DNA of 32,259 nt from Planctomycetota bacterium (lineage in GTDB: Bacteria > Planctomycetota > Planctomycetia > Gemmatales > Gemmataceae), in contig VGZJ01000035.1 in the NCBI GenBank assembly GCA_016872595.1, positions 1 through 32,259 of the forward strand, read 5' to 3'. Within the stretch, counting starts at the first letter, position 1; each line of letters begins with the position of its first letter. Of this stretch, positions 8,071 through 15,853 are shown piece by piece. Below the pieces are notes generated by a model that saw only the letters and a list, made by a program, of their open reading frames with translations, did not search any database and was not told where the DNA came from. The translations under genes were made by a program, and so were the position numbers.

Positions 8071-8090
8071 CGAAGCCGCTCGCGGCTTCG
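8071..8090. terminator. palindrome between convergent genes
   Basis: CGAAGCCGC and GCGGCTTCG are 9-bp reverse complements separated by two bases, starting 4 bp after the stop codon of the lipoprotein gene. The next gene converges on it, so a bidirectional terminator is plausible, though no T-run is present. The same core (GCCGCTCGCGG) recurs in the parB terminator at 18361, so it may be a dispersed repeat. Confidence 0.45.
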
Positions 8091-8153
8091 CGCGTTGGTT
8101 GGCTCACCCCTGAATGATCGCTCCCAAGATGCCGCCGATCACCGCGCCGTCGT

Positions 8154-8242
8154 TGCGCGCCCCGGCGTGCGCGGCGTCCACGAACGGCAAGAGTACCTTA
8201 CTCTACCCCGCCGGTGCGCGCCCCGGCGTGCGCGGCGTCCAC
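8154..8242. repeat. 28-bp direct repeat (61-bp period)
   Basis: The 28-bp sequence beginning TGCGCGCCCCGGCGTGCG occurs identically at 8154-8181 and 8215-8242. The 33 bp between the copies include the small palindrome AGAGTA-CCT-TACTCT. The second copy is coding sequence of the GYF/zinc-ribbon gene; the first lies just after its present stop codon. The 61-bp period is not a multiple of three, so it breaks the reading frame. Confidence 0.9.
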
Positions 8243-8707
8243 CTTCTTCTTCATCCGCTCCTTGAACGCCTTCGCACTCTCGAGCTTGCCGAACGCGGCC
8301 TCCGGGCCGGCGGCGTCCGCGGTCGCCGTCTCGCCGGTCTCGATGAGCGCCCGGCACTTCGGACACTGCGCCTCCGGCGTGCCGGCCTCGAACTCGACCG
8401 ACACTTCGCGAAAACACGCGAGACAGGTGACGCGGAGGCTCTTGATTTCGACCGCGGTCTGGAGCGCGACCGACTCCGGGTCGAGCGACAGCGGTTGTTG
8501 AGCGGCGGGCGCGAACGGGTTCTGCACCGGGGTCGGTGGCGGCAGCAGGCCGGGCACGGCACTCGCGGCCCACCAGTGCGGTTGGCCGACGAGGTTGAGC
8601 TGGTCGGTGGGGAAGATGCGGCCGGCGCGGGCCGACTCCGCGAGTTGCGCGTCCGTGACCGGGCCGAACACCTGCCCATTGCGCGAAAGATACCACTGCC
8701 GATCCAT
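8198..8707 (-). CDS. GYF_2 / zinc-ribbon protein with altered C-terminus
   Basis: A 169-residue protein. An N-terminal GYF_2-like domain (about 4-52: WYLSRNGQVFGPVT, then a WW pair at 45-46) is followed by a Pro-rich linker. A zinc-ribbon-like segment has C95-x2-C98 and C115-x2-C118. The C-terminus is charged. GYF_2 domains are usually protein-binding modules in bacterial membrane-associated proteins. The frame ends at TAA (8198-8200) inside a 61-bp duplicated segment. If that segment is skipped, the same frame continues from HAGAR into NDGAVIGGILGAIIQG and stops at 8104, giving 180 residues with a Gly-rich hydrophobic tail. The present gene is therefore probably a frameshifted form that lost a membrane-inserting end. 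It is transcribed divergently from the receiver gene. Confidence 0.75.
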   Translation of the reverse strand: MDRQWYLSRNGQVFGPVTDAQLAESARAGRIFPTDQLNLVGQPHWWAASAVPGLLPPPTPVQNPFAPAAQQPLSLDPESVALQTAVEIKSLRVTCLACFREVSVEFEAGTPEAQCPKCRALIETGETATADAAGPEAAFGKLESAKAFKERMKKKVDAAHAGARTGGVE

Positions 8708-8807
8708 AACCGCTTCACCGTGGGGAAGGGGCGCGTTGGAGTTGGGTCTATGCTAAACGGCGTGCCCGAGCTGGTCAATCCGCGGAATCCGCGGTGCGGT
8801 GTGACAT

Positions 8808-8847
8808 CTGCCACCGTGTCAGGTGCGCCGGTGCGGGTGGCAGTTTT
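8808..8847 (+). terminator. hairpin with T-run upstream of the receiver gene
   Basis: CTGCCACC (8808-8815) pairs with GGTGGCAG (8836-8843), and TTTT follows directly on the plus strand. No plus-strand gene ends nearby, and the best promoter for the receiver gene starts downstream at 8874. It may therefore insulate that promoter from read-through. The 20-nt loop is long for a classical terminator. Confidence 0.4.
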
Positions 8848-8873
8848 GGGCGGTGTTCGGCCCGGAGTCCGAC

Positions 8874-8903
8874 TTGACCGGGCGTTCGCATCTCGCGTAT
8901 CTT
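8874..8903 (+). promoter_or_regulatory. sigma-70-like promoter for the receiver gene
   Basis: TTGACC (8874-8879) and TATCTT (8898-8903) are separated by 18 bp, a good match to housekeeping -35/-10 elements in otherwise GC-rich DNA. Transcription from here would give a leader of about 115 nt before ATG 9028. Apart from this, the hairpin at 8808 and a small palindrome at 8780-8794, the 320-bp gap holds nothing I can identify. Confidence 0.45.
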
Positions 8904-9027
8904 CCATATGTTAGCGCCGCGCGCCCCCTCTCCCGCCGCGTGCGGCACTGGGTTTGCACCGCAAACGACCAACGTTCCTTCCAATGGCCGCGCCCGCAGG
9001 ACGACGGCGCGCCGGGGAGGTGCCCTT

Positions 9028-9543
9028 ATGACCGTCGAACCGCGGCCCGCGACCGCCGCGCCGCCAGACACGACCGACCCCGCGCCCGGCGGTTCCCGCG
9101 AACGGCACCGCTTCTCGATCCTCATTGCCGACGACGACCGCGGGAACCGCGAGACGCTCGGCGAGATGCTCGACAAGCGCGGGTTCCGCACCATGCTCGC
9201 CGCCGACGGCGGCGAGGCCGTCGAACTGGTCCGGGTGGACATGGTCCACCTCGTCCTGTTCGACATGCACATGCCGGGGCTGACCGGCCTCGAGGCGTTC
9301 GCCGTGATCCGCGAGACGCTCGACCGCGTGTTGCCCGCGGTGCTGATGACCGCGGACGCCACGAACGAACTGATCCGCCAAGCGTTCGCGGCTCAGGTGT
9401 ACAGCGTGATCCCGAAGCCGGTGAGCGCGAACGTGGTGCTGCACACCCTGTCGCGCGCGCTGACGAAGGTGTACGGCCCGGCGGACCCGCCGCCCGGCGA
9501 CAAGGGCGAGAACGGCGAGAAGCAAGAGAAGCCGAGCGCGTGA
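9028..9543 (+). CDS. stand-alone response regulator receiver protein
   Basis: A 171-residue single-domain response regulator. The ATG at 9028 is chosen because GGGGAGG lies seven bases upstream; the track start at 8908 lies in probable leader. After a Pro/Ala-rich N-terminal 30 residues, the receiver fold has the acidic pair ADDD, the phospho-acceptor D79 in LFDMHMPG, the switch Thr108 in LMTADA and Lys130 in IPKP. A charged, Gly/Glu/Lys-rich tail (about 150-171) replaces any output domain. Such proteins act by protein contact or as phosphorelay intermediates. No histidine kinase is in the window, so its partner is unknown. Confidence 0.88.
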   Translation: MTVEPRPATAAPPDTTDPAPGGSRERHRFSILIADDDRGNRETLGEMLDKRGFRTMLAADGGEAVELVRVDMVHLVLFDMHMPGLTGLEAFAVIRETLDRVLPAVLMTADATNELIRQAFAAQVYSVIPKPVSANVVLHTLSRALTKVYGPADPPPGDKGENGEKQEKPSA

Positions 9544-9570
9544 TCGCAGGTTCGCGGTTGATCTGCTGTA

Positions 9571-9631
9571 CCCGGCCTCCGTGCGGCCGGAAGCTCGACC
9601 TGTGGGATAGCCCCGGCCTCCGTGCGGCCGG
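9571..9631. repeat. two identical 20-bp hairpin units before groES
   Basis: CCCGGCCTCCGTGCGGCCGG occurs at 9571-9590 and again at 9612-9631. Each copy folds as CCGGCC/GGCCGG with a 7-nt loop. They lie between the receiver stop codon (9543) and groES (9676). They could terminate the receiver transcript or be a small dispersed repeat. They do not resemble the CIRCE heat-shock operator. Confidence 0.7.
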
Positions 9632-9675
9632 CTACAACAGACTTGGTCCGACACACTCAACAGGAGTTTCCCGCG

Positions 9676-9969
9676 ATGGCCCTGAAGATCGTCCCGCTGA
9701 ACGAGAAGATCGTGGTCGAGCGCCTTGAGGCCGACGAGAAGACCCTCGGCGGCATCATTCTGCCGGACACGGCGAAGGAGAAGCCGAAGCAAGGCAAGGT
9801 GCTGGCCGTGGGCGAGGGCAAGCCCCTCGACGACGGCGGGCGCGCCAAATTCCAAGTGAAGGTCGGCGACCGCGTGCTGTTCACCAGCTACGCCGGGAGC
9901 GAAGTGACCATCGACGGCAAAGAGTACCTCATCATGACCGAGGACGACCTCCTCGCCGTCGTGGACTAG
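9676..9969 (+). CDS. groES: co-chaperonin GroES
   Basis: A 97-residue GroES (Cpn10) of normal length. It forms the heptameric lid of the GroEL folding chamber in the cytoplasm. Visible hallmarks are PLNEKIVVERLEADEKT, the mobile loop followed by GGIILPD, the VLAVGEGK strand, VKVGDRVLF and the C-terminal DGKEYLIMTEDDLLAVV. The ATG at 9676 has CAGGAG about ten bases upstream. No groEL follows, so the usual groESL operon is absent here and the partner must be encoded elsewhere. Planctomycetes often carry several chaperonin genes, so this may be one of several copies. No CIRCE-type operator is visible upstream. Confidence 0.96.
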   Translation: MALKIVPLNEKIVVERLEADEKTLGGIILPDTAKEKPKQGKVLAVGEGKPLDDGGRAKFQVKVGDRVLFTSYAGSEVTIDGKEYLIMTEDDLLAVVD

Positions 9970-10008
9970 GGCCACCCGGCGCGGCGTCGCGTGCCTGTGC
10001 ACCACCGC

Positions 10009-10054
10009 GGGCCACGTCTCTCCTCCGGCCGAGCGCCGGCGAGGGGCGTGGCCC
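10009..10054 (+). terminator. possible structured terminator after groES
   Basis: GGGCCACG (10009-10016) pairs with CGTGGCCC (10047-10054), and an inner CCGGC/GCCGG pair extends the fold. It lies 39 bp after the groES stop codon. There is no T-run, so it may be a structural element rather than an intrinsic terminator. The rest of the 275-bp gap is GC-rich and holds no gene. Confidence 0.35.
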
Positions 10055-10244
10055 GGTCGCATTCCGGCTCGGCCGAGGTGTCCCGGCCGGCACGGGGCAC
10101 GGCGCGTGCGCTCAGCACATCGTGCCCGTCCCGCGGTGCGCTCGTGCGTCCCGGGACCCGCCCCCGGCGTAACTCGAACTTGAGACTTTCCGAAGGCGAT
10201 TGAGCGCGCGATAATCTCGCGGCCGATTACCACAGGAGGAAGTC

Positions 10245-10769
10245 ATGCGACCGGACGCGCGTGCCCGTATGAGTGTTGTGCAGGGGGACATCACCGAGCT
10301 GCAAGTGGACGCTATCGTGAACGCCGCGAACGCCACGCTGATGGGCGGCGGGGGCGTAGACGGCGCGATCCACGCAGCCGCGGGGCCGGCACTCTTGCGC
10401 GAGTGCGCCGGGCTGGGCGGGTGCGAAACCGGCCGCGCGAAGATGACCGCCGGCTACTACCTGCCGGCGCGCCACGTGATCCACACCGTCGGCCCGGTGT
10501 ACGACGACGGCCGCCACGGGGAACCGATCCTGCTGGCGTCGTGCTACACGGAGTCGCTGCGCCTTGCGGCGGAAGCGGGGCTGGAGGTGGTCGCGTTCCC
10601 GTGCATCTCGACGGGCGCGTTCGGGTACCCGCACCGCGCCGCGTGCGAGATCGCGGTGGCGACGGTCGCGGAGTGGCTCGAGAACAACGAGTTCCCGCGC
10701 GAGGTCGTGTTCTGCTGCTACGAAACGACCGACGCGCGGCGCTACCGCTCGCGGCTCGAAAAGGACTGA
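10245..10769 (+). CDS. macro-domain (ADP-ribose-binding) protein
   Basis: A 174-residue protein that is essentially one macro domain of the YmdB/MacroD type. These bind ADP-ribose and commonly remove it from proteins or hydrolyse O-acetyl-ADP-ribose. Ligand-site motifs are visible: GDITELQVDAIVNAANATL, the glycine loop GGGGVDGAIHAAAG, the ARHVIHTVGP strand, and the CISTGAFGYP phosphate loop. The start at 10245 is supported by AGGAGG five bases upstream; a second Met at 10269 is possible but has no such site. A GATAAT -10-like element lies at 10210-10215. It stands alone, with no ADP-ribosyltransferase or sirtuin next to it. Confidence 0.93.
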   Translation: MRPDARARMSVVQGDITELQVDAIVNAANATLMGGGGVDGAIHAAAGPALLRECAGLGGCETGRAKMTAGYYLPARHVIHTVGPVYDDGRHGEPILLASCYTESLRLAAEAGLEVVAFPCISTGAFGYPHRAACEIAVATVAEWLENNEFPREVVFCCYETTDARRYRSRLEKD

Positions 10770-10880
10770 AGCGCGAACCCGCCGAATTCACAGGTGTGAA
10801 ATGTCCGCGTTCCCAACCCTAGCGGAAAGTACGAGTTCGCGGACCACCACAACGCCGCGTTCGAGCACCTCGCTAAGTTC

Positions 10881-11321
10881 ATGCGGATCGTCGCCACGTT
10901 CATGGTGGTTTTGGGCGGCCTTAACGTCCTCTCCGACTTCCTCACGATCTTCGTGATCCCCCATTCAGACCAGTTGGTGTCCCGGTGGTTCCGGTCCATG
11001 TCCCGGTTGTTCTCCGGCGGGGTCTGGATCGCGATGGCCGTGTTCCTGTTCCAAGCCGCGCACACGTTGGTGCGAAACGTGAACGGACGGGCACAGCCGC
11101 GCGAACCGAGGCGGCGCGAACCGATGTGCCCGTCGATCTGTCCATTCGACAGGATTTTTCAAGGACCTCCGCGCGGTCTTCGCAAAACGGGCCGCTTACC
11201 GGGCTTGCAACCGGACAGCTTGAACCGAACAATACACGTACCACCAACCCGGCACGCGCTCGCCCCCGACGCAGGACGCTACCCCGCGCGCGCCGGCCAG
11301 ACGAGAGGAACCCGTCGATGA
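10881..11321 (+). CDS. small membrane protein, probably frameshifted at its N-terminus
   Basis: The open frame from ATG 10881 (146 residues) has two hydrophobic segments (about 1-25 and 40-60, the latter GGVWIAMAVFLFQAAHTLV), then a Pro/Arg-rich tail that does not look natural. The same frame upstream, from 10803, reads as VRVPNPSGKYEFADHH, an N-terminus I associate with small planctomycete membrane proteins, but it has no start codon. ATG 10801 is one base out of frame with it, so a single-base loss near GCGTTCCC would explain this. The 3' end (TGA 11319-11321) overlaps the next gene's ATG in ATGA, suggesting coupling or coincidence. This is either a degenerate gene or one with a sequencing error. 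Function unknown. Confidence 0.4.
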   Translation: MRIVATFMVVLGGLNVLSDFLTIFVIPHSDQLVSRWFRSMSRLFSGGVWIAMAVFLFQAAHTLVRNVNGRAQPREPRRREPMCPSICPFDRIFQGPPRGLRKTGRLPGLQPDSLNRTIHVPPTRHALAPDAGRYPARAGQTRGTRR

Positions 11322-12064
11322 ACTCGTATGCCTCACTCTGCGACGATTTCGGCGTCTCGACATACGTTCACGGCAAGCTCGAGATGCCGACCGGCCGCGA
11401 GACCGTGCTCCACTTCTTCGAGGCGCTCCAGAAGGCCGCCCCAACAATGACCGAGTTCGAGAAGCGCGGCGACACGGAGTACGCGCTCGAAGAGGACCGC
11501 GAACCCGGTAACTACCGCTGGGCCGCGCTCGACCACCGCCGCCTCAGCGCCGGGTACGTGAACCCGCCCACGCTCGACGACGCCGACGCCCATAACGAGC
11601 GCGTGCTCGAAATCGCACCGTACCACCTCGACATCGGCGGCATGCAGACCGAGTCGATGGACGTGCTGTACTACTTCGACTTCACCTATCAGGGCAACCA
11701 CGACGAAGTGGTGGCCGAAGCGCTGACGAGCGGAACGCCGCTGGAGGGGTTGATCCAGATTCCCGCGGCGCGGGTGCTGCACTTCCAGCCGACGATGATG
11801 CTCGCGCTCGACGAGGGCTGCCAGTTGCAGGCGCGGCTGAGCATCGAGACGCGCACGACCGCGTACCAAGTGCGGACCGCGCAGTTCTCGGAGTCGCCGA
11901 TCACCGTGTACTTCACGGTGCGCCAGTTCTGGGGCAAGCAGCCGTTCAAGACGTTCGCCGAGAGCTACCACAACCAGCGCCGCGTCCTTGACGAGTTGGT
12001 GAGCACCTACGTCGTGCCTCAAGTCATCAACCCGCTGGCAAAGGCGATCAGCACGAAGGGGTGA
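11318..12064 (+). CDS. conserved hypothetical protein ('MNSYASLCDD' family)
   Basis: A 248-residue soluble protein without signal peptide or membrane segment. I recognise the N-terminus MNSYASLCDDFGVSTY and motifs such as EEDREPGNYRWAALD, GYVNPP and FDFTYQGNHDEVVAEAL as a family conserved in planctomycetes, with no function known to me. The start has AGAGGAA about eight bases upstream and overlaps the preceding stop codon as ATGA. Codon use and length look fully coding throughout. It is followed directly by a small membrane protein whose alternative GTG start at 12061 would overlap this stop. Confidence 0.8.
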   Translation: MNSYASLCDDFGVSTYVHGKLEMPTGRETVLHFFEALQKAAPTMTEFEKRGDTEYALEEDREPGNYRWAALDHRRLSAGYVNPPTLDDADAHNERVLEIAPYHLDIGGMQTESMDVLYYFDFTYQGNHDEVVAEALTSGTPLEGLIQIPAARVLHFQPTMMLALDEGCQLQARLSIETRTTAYQVRTAQFSESPITVYFTVRQFWGKQPFKTFAESYHNQRRVLDELVSTYVVPQVINPLAKAISTKG

Positions 12065-12153
12065 GCCGGGGCGCGGGGTGCCACGGGGAGTGGCACCGCG
12101 CGCGCGGCATCCGTACAGTAGCGGGCACCGCCCCGCCGCGCGAGACGCCTGCC

Positions 12154-12480
12154 GTGGACATCTTCTCGTTCTTTCAGTTGTGCCGACAGGTCCCCGTCGC
12201 CCTGTTCACGGGCTACTTCCAAGTCGACGAGCGGCACTGCGTCCGCGGGTTCCCGGCCCGACTCGTCGGGCTGTGCTTCCTCGCCATCGTGGGGTTCGCG
12301 GTCACGGCAACGGTCCTCAGCGCCACCAGCGACGAACTCGCAACGCCCCTGCTCTTCGGCGGCTTCTTCCTCTTCATCTTCTGTGTGATCGTGGCCGCGA
12401 CCGTGTGCGTGGCTTGTCAGCAGAAGATCGACCAAGGCGCGGAGCGCGCGAAGCGGGAGAAGGCCGACGACCGCTGGTAG
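12154..12480 (+). CDS. small two-helix membrane protein
   Basis: A 108-residue protein starting at GTG 12154 (VDIFSFFQLCRQVPV). It has two predicted membrane helices (about 40-60 and 67-90) and a charged C-terminus, QQKIDQGAERAKREKADDRW. The ORF track starts at GTG 12061, overlapping the previous stop as GTGA. That adds 31 residues of low-quality sequence, so I prefer 12154, without a strong ribosome site for either. A clear intrinsic terminator follows. No family recognised. Confidence 0.6.
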   Translation: MDIFSFFQLCRQVPVALFTGYFQVDERHCVRGFPARLVGLCFLAIVGFAVTATVLSATSDELATPLLFGGFFLFIFCVIVAATVCVACQQKIDQGAERAKREKADDRW

Positions 12481-12502
12481 CCCCTCGAACGCCCGCCCCG
12501 TG

Positions 12503-12540
12503 CCGCGCCCGCTGTAGCCGACAGCGGGCGCGGTTCGTTT
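12503..12540 (+). terminator. strong intrinsic terminator
   Basis: A perfect 13-bp stem, CCGCGCCCGCTGT (12503-12515) with 12521-12533, closes a five-base loop (AGCCG). The T-rich TTCGTTT follows. It sits 22 bp after the small membrane protein stop codon and ends that transcript, so the aminotransferase needs its own promoter. Confidence 0.85.
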
Positions 12541-12583
12541 GATGAACCTATCCTCTCCGCTTTCCCAACTTGAGTCCGACACC

Positions 12584-13846
12584 ATGAGCGCCAGCGTTCC
12601 CGCCCTTTCCTCGTTCGCCAGCGGCCTGACCACCGAGACCGCGTTCGACGTGCTGGCCGTCGCCCGGAAGCTCCAAGCCGGCGGGAAGGACGTGATCGCG
12701 CTCCAGATCGGCGACTCGCCGTTCCCGACCACCGCGAGCGCGATCAAAGCCGCGCACGCGGCCATCGACGCCGGACTGACGCGCTACTGCCCCTCGCTCG
12801 GCCTGCCGGAGTTCCGCGAGACGATCGCGCGGACCGTGCAAAAGGAGTTCGGCATCCCAGCGACCGCGGACAACGTCGTTGTCGGCCCCGGCGCGAAGGT
12901 GTTCGAGACGTACTTCGCGGAAGCGTTCCTCGAGCCGGGCGACGCGGTGCTGGTGTTCCAACCGGCGTTCCCGACCTTCGAGCCGAACATCCTGCGGCGC
13001 GGCGCGCGCCCGGTGTACGTTCCGCTCAAGCAAGAGAACCAGTTCCGGCCCGACGTCGCCGCGATCGAGAAGTTCGTGAAGACCGAGCCGCGCGCGCGCG
13101 CGATCTTTCTGAACTTTCCCCACAACCCGACCGGCGGCGTGGCGACGCGCGACGACCTGAAGGCCATCGCGAACATCGTGCGCGGCACGAACATCGCAGT
13201 GTTCAGCGACGAGCCGTACTGCCACATGGTCTGGGGCGAAGGGGGCAAGCACCACAGCATCCTGTCCGAACCCGGAATGCTCGACCAGTGCGTCGGGGCG
13301 TACACGTTCTCGAAGAGCTACAGCATGAGCGGCTGGCGCTGCGGGTACATGCTCGCGGCCCCGTCGGTCGCGCAGATCGTGGGTAAGATGATTAACACGT
13401 CGCTCTCGTGCGTGCCGCCCATCGTCCAGATGGCGGGCAAGGCCGCTCTCGAACACGACGCCGCGGAGCGCGATGACGTAATGGCGAAGTTCCACAAGAA
13501 GGTGGAACTGCTGGTGAGCGAGCTGCGCAAGGTTCCCGATGTTACCGTGCTGATGCCGGCGGGCACGTTCTACGTGTTCCCCCGCGTCGAGCCGATCTGC
13601 AAGCGGCTGGGTATCACGTCGCACGGCCTCGCGATGTACCTGCTGGAAGGGGCCGACGACACGCGCGGCGTGGCGTGCCTCGGCGGTGAGTGCTTCGGGG
13701 CCGCGGGCGCGGGCTTCCTGCGGTTCAGCTGCGCCGAACCCGACGACCGGCTCGTGAGCGCCGTCGCCTTCTTCGCCGAGGCGATCCAGAAGAAGGACCG
13801 CGTCAACAAGTACCTCGATGGGCACCCCAAGTATCGCCTCGCATGA
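12584..13846 (+). CDS. PLP-dependent class I/II aminotransferase
   Basis: A 420-residue fold-type I aminotransferase, which transfers amino groups between an amino acid and a 2-oxo acid in the cytoplasm. Motifs in order are SLGLPEFRE near the substrate entrance, NFPHNPTGG (N181), FSDEPYCHMVW with the PLP-ring Asp, FSKSYSMSGWRCGYM with the Schiff-base Lys244 and phosphate Arg, and FLRFSCAEPDDRL with the carboxylate-binding Arg. Overall it resembles aspartate/aromatic aminotransferases of subgroup I-gamma; substrate cannot be read from the sequence. Starts at TTG 12539 and ATG 12542 are also open, but MSASVPALSSF at 12584 fits the family better. It ends 19 bp from the convergent DNA polymerase X gene. 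Confidence 0.9.
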   Translation: MSASVPALSSFASGLTTETAFDVLAVARKLQAGGKDVIALQIGDSPFPTTASAIKAAHAAIDAGLTRYCPSLGLPEFRETIARTVQKEFGIPATADNVVVGPGAKVFETYFAEAFLEPGDAVLVFQPAFPTFEPNILRRGARPVYVPLKQENQFRPDVAAIEKFVKTEPRARAIFLNFPHNPTGGVATRDDLKAIANIVRGTNIAVFSDEPYCHMVWGEGGKHHSILSEPGMLDQCVGAYTFSKSYSMSGWRCGYMLAAPSVAQIVGKMINTSLSCVPPIVQMAGKAALEHDAAERDDVMAKFHKKVELLVSELRKVPDVTVLMPAGTFYVFPRVEPICKRLGITSHGLAMYLLEGADDTRGVACLGGECFGAAGAGFLRFSCAEPDDRLVSAVAFFAEAIQKKDRVNKYLDGHPKYRLA

Positions 13847-13865
13847 TCGCCCAATCGGGTCGAAG

Positions 13866-15617
13866 CTACACCTTCTCCTTGCGCCGTGCGAGTTCCTTAG
13901 TCACGTCCGTCAGTGAACGGGTGTTAAAAACGTCGTCACGCGTCAGCCAGCCGCGGCGTGCGACCTGCACGCCGAAGTTGTACAGCGCCAGCTCGCCGGG
14001 GCTGTGCGCATCGGGGTTGATGGCGATGGGAATGCCGAGCGCCTTCGCCCGCTTCACGTACCGCCAGTCGAGGTCGAGGCGCGACGGCTGGGCGTTGATC
14101 TCGATCATCTTGCCGTGCTTCGCGGCCACCTTCAGCACCTCGTCGAGGTTGATCTTGTACCCCTCGCGGCGGAGCAAGAGGCGGCCGGTCGCGTGGCCGA
14201 GCATCGTCGTCGCCGGGTGCGCGAGCGCCTTGCATACGCGCCGCGTCATGTCCTCTTCCGGCATGTTGAACAGCGAGTGAACGCTGACGACGACGTACTC
14301 GAACCCGGCGAGCAGCTCGTCGCTGTAGTCGAGTGAGCCGTCTTCGAGAATGTCCACCTCGATGCCCTTCAGAATGCGCACGCCGCTCAGCTTCGCGTTC
14401 ACGCGGTCGATCTCGGCCCACTGCTTACGGACGATGTTCACCGGCATCCCGCGGGCAATGGTGAGCGACTGCGAGTGATCGCCGACGCCGAAGTACTCGA
14501 AGCCGAGCGCCTTCGCCGCGAGCGCCATTTCTTCGAGCGTCGCGTTGCCGTCACTGTAGGTGGTGTGGTTGTGGAACACGCCGCGGATGTCGCCGTCCGC
14601 GACCAGCGCGGGCAGCACCTTCAGCTCGCCGGCCTCGATCTCGCCGTTGTCCTCGCGCAGCTCCGGTTCGATGTATGGCAGGCCGAGCGCGGCGAAGATG
14701 TCCGCCTCGGTCTTGCACGGCACCGTGGACGACTTCGCCTCGTTCGAGAGCGCGTACTCGTTGAGCGTGAGGCCGCGGTCGATGGCCCGCTGGCGCATGC
14801 GGATGTTGTGATCCTTGCTGCCGGTGAAATAGTGCAGGGCGAACGGGAACTGCTCGTCGGTGACGACGCGTAGGTCGGCCTGCATCGTCACCTTCTCGCC
14901 GCGGCTGTGTAGCGTCGCGATCACGCTCGACTTGGTCGGCCCCTGCCCCAGCACTTGAACCACTTCCGGCAGCTTCACGAACGCATCCATAATAGGCTGC
15001 GCGTTCGCGCTACTGACGAGAATGTCGAGGTCCGCGACGGTCTCCTTGTGGCGGCGCAGGCTGCCGCACAGCTCGCTCCGCAGCACGCCGGGGAAGGTGC
15101 GAATCTGTTCCAGAAGCGCCGTGCCGAGCGGCAGCGCGAGGTCGATGCGAACGCGATGGCCAACCTTCTCGAAGTGCGCGATGCCTTCGAGTATGCGGGC
15201 CTGCGTCTTCTCGCCGAACCCCTTCAGCTTCGCCACTTCGCCCGCTTCGCACGCGGCCTTCAGCTTCTCGATGGTGTCGATGTGCAGGTTGTCGTGTAGC
15301 GCCTTCACCTTCTTTGGACCGATCCCCGGCAGGCGGAGCATCGTGACCAGCCCGGCGGGAACCGACGCGCGCAGGTCTTCGAGGTACGGCAGCTTGCCCG
15401 TGGTTACGAGCGTGGTGATCTTCTCGGTCAGCGCCTCGCCGATCCCGCGAACCTTGCCGAGTTCGCCCTTCGCGACCATCTCCTTGAGATCGCCCGGAAG
15501 CTGCTGCACCAGCCGCGCGGCGTTGTGGTAGGCATTCGTACGGAAGCTGTTCTCGCCCTTGAGTTCGAGCAGCGTGCCGATCTCGTCGAGCGCGTCGGCA
15601 ACATCGTCCTTCGTCAT
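13866..15617 (-). CDS. polX: DNA polymerase X with PHP domain
   Basis: A 583-residue bacterial PolX of normal length, a repair polymerase that fills short gaps and carries a PHP nuclease domain. Helix-hairpin-helix motifs occur near 55-65 (VRGIGEAL), 95-105 (LPGIGPKKV) and 131-142 (LKGFGEKTQ). The palm has CGSLRRHKETVADLDILV with metal ligands D196 and D198, and a third Asp in QADLRVV (D248). The PHP domain (about 340-583) keeps its metal ligands in FHNHTTYSDG (H349, H351), GDHSQS, EVDILEDG, VSVHS, GHATGR and NPDAHSPGEL. All key residues are present, so both activities look intact. The Arg-Arg-His in the palm replaces the usual Arg-Arg-Gly. It converges with the aminotransferase gene. Confidence 0.95.
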   Translation of the reverse strand: MTKDDVADALDEIGTLLELKGENSFRTNAYHNAARLVQQLPGDLKEMVAKGELGKVRGIGEALTEKITTLVTTGKLPYLEDLRASVPAGLVTMLRLPGIGPKKVKALHDNLHIDTIEKLKAACEAGEVAKLKGFGEKTQARILEGIAHFEKVGHRVRIDLALPLGTALLEQIRTFPGVLRSELCGSLRRHKETVADLDILVSSANAQPIMDAFVKLPEVVQVLGQGPTKSSVIATLHSRGEKVTMQADLRVVTDEQFPFALHYFTGSKDHNIRMRQRAIDRGLTLNEYALSNEAKSSTVPCKTEADIFAALGLPYIEPELREDNGEIEAGELKVLPALVADGDIRGVFHNHTTYSDGNATLEEMALAAKALGFEYFGVGDHSQSLTIARGMPVNIVRKQWAEIDRVNAKLSGVRILKGIEVDILEDGSLDYSDELLAGFEYVVVSVHSLFNMPEEDMTRRVCKALAHPATTMLGHATGRLLLRREGYKINLDEVLKVAAKHGKMIEINAQPSRLDLDWRYVKRAKALGIPIAINPDAHSPGELALYNFGVQVARRGWLTRDDVFNTRSLTDVTKELARRKEKV

Positions 15618-15827
15618 GGCTCCGGCTCCTCAGTGTTGGTGAGAGGATACCAGATGAGCGCGCGGGATGGGATGTTGGAGGTGAGCAGTCGTTAGCCGCA
15701 AGTCGTAGGCGAGCACGCCGCATCAGCGTTTCGGGGGCGAACACGCGGCCCAGAATACCTGCGATGAAACGAAGCGGCCCCGGTCGATCACGCCTTGCAG
15801 CGTAACGGGCCGGGGCCTTGCTCGCAA

Positions 15828-15845
15828 GCTCGCGGAGTCGCGAGC
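15828..15845 (-). terminator. possible terminator of the PseG-like gene
   Basis: GCTCGCG and CGCGAGC form a 7-bp stem with a four-base loop, eight bases beyond the stop codon of the minus-strand gene ending at 15854. A second GC stem, GGCCCCGG/CCGGGGCC, lies just beyond. No T-run is seen. The rest of the 236-bp gap before polX holds nothing recognisable. Confidence 0.35.
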
Positions 15846-15853
15846 GACTTCCG

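Noticed and set aside
11155-11220. Reading frame FFKDLRAVFAKRAAYRACNRTA before the conserved hypothetical
   Set aside because: It looks protein-like, but there is no start or upstream continuation and it cannot be tied to the degenerate membrane protein.
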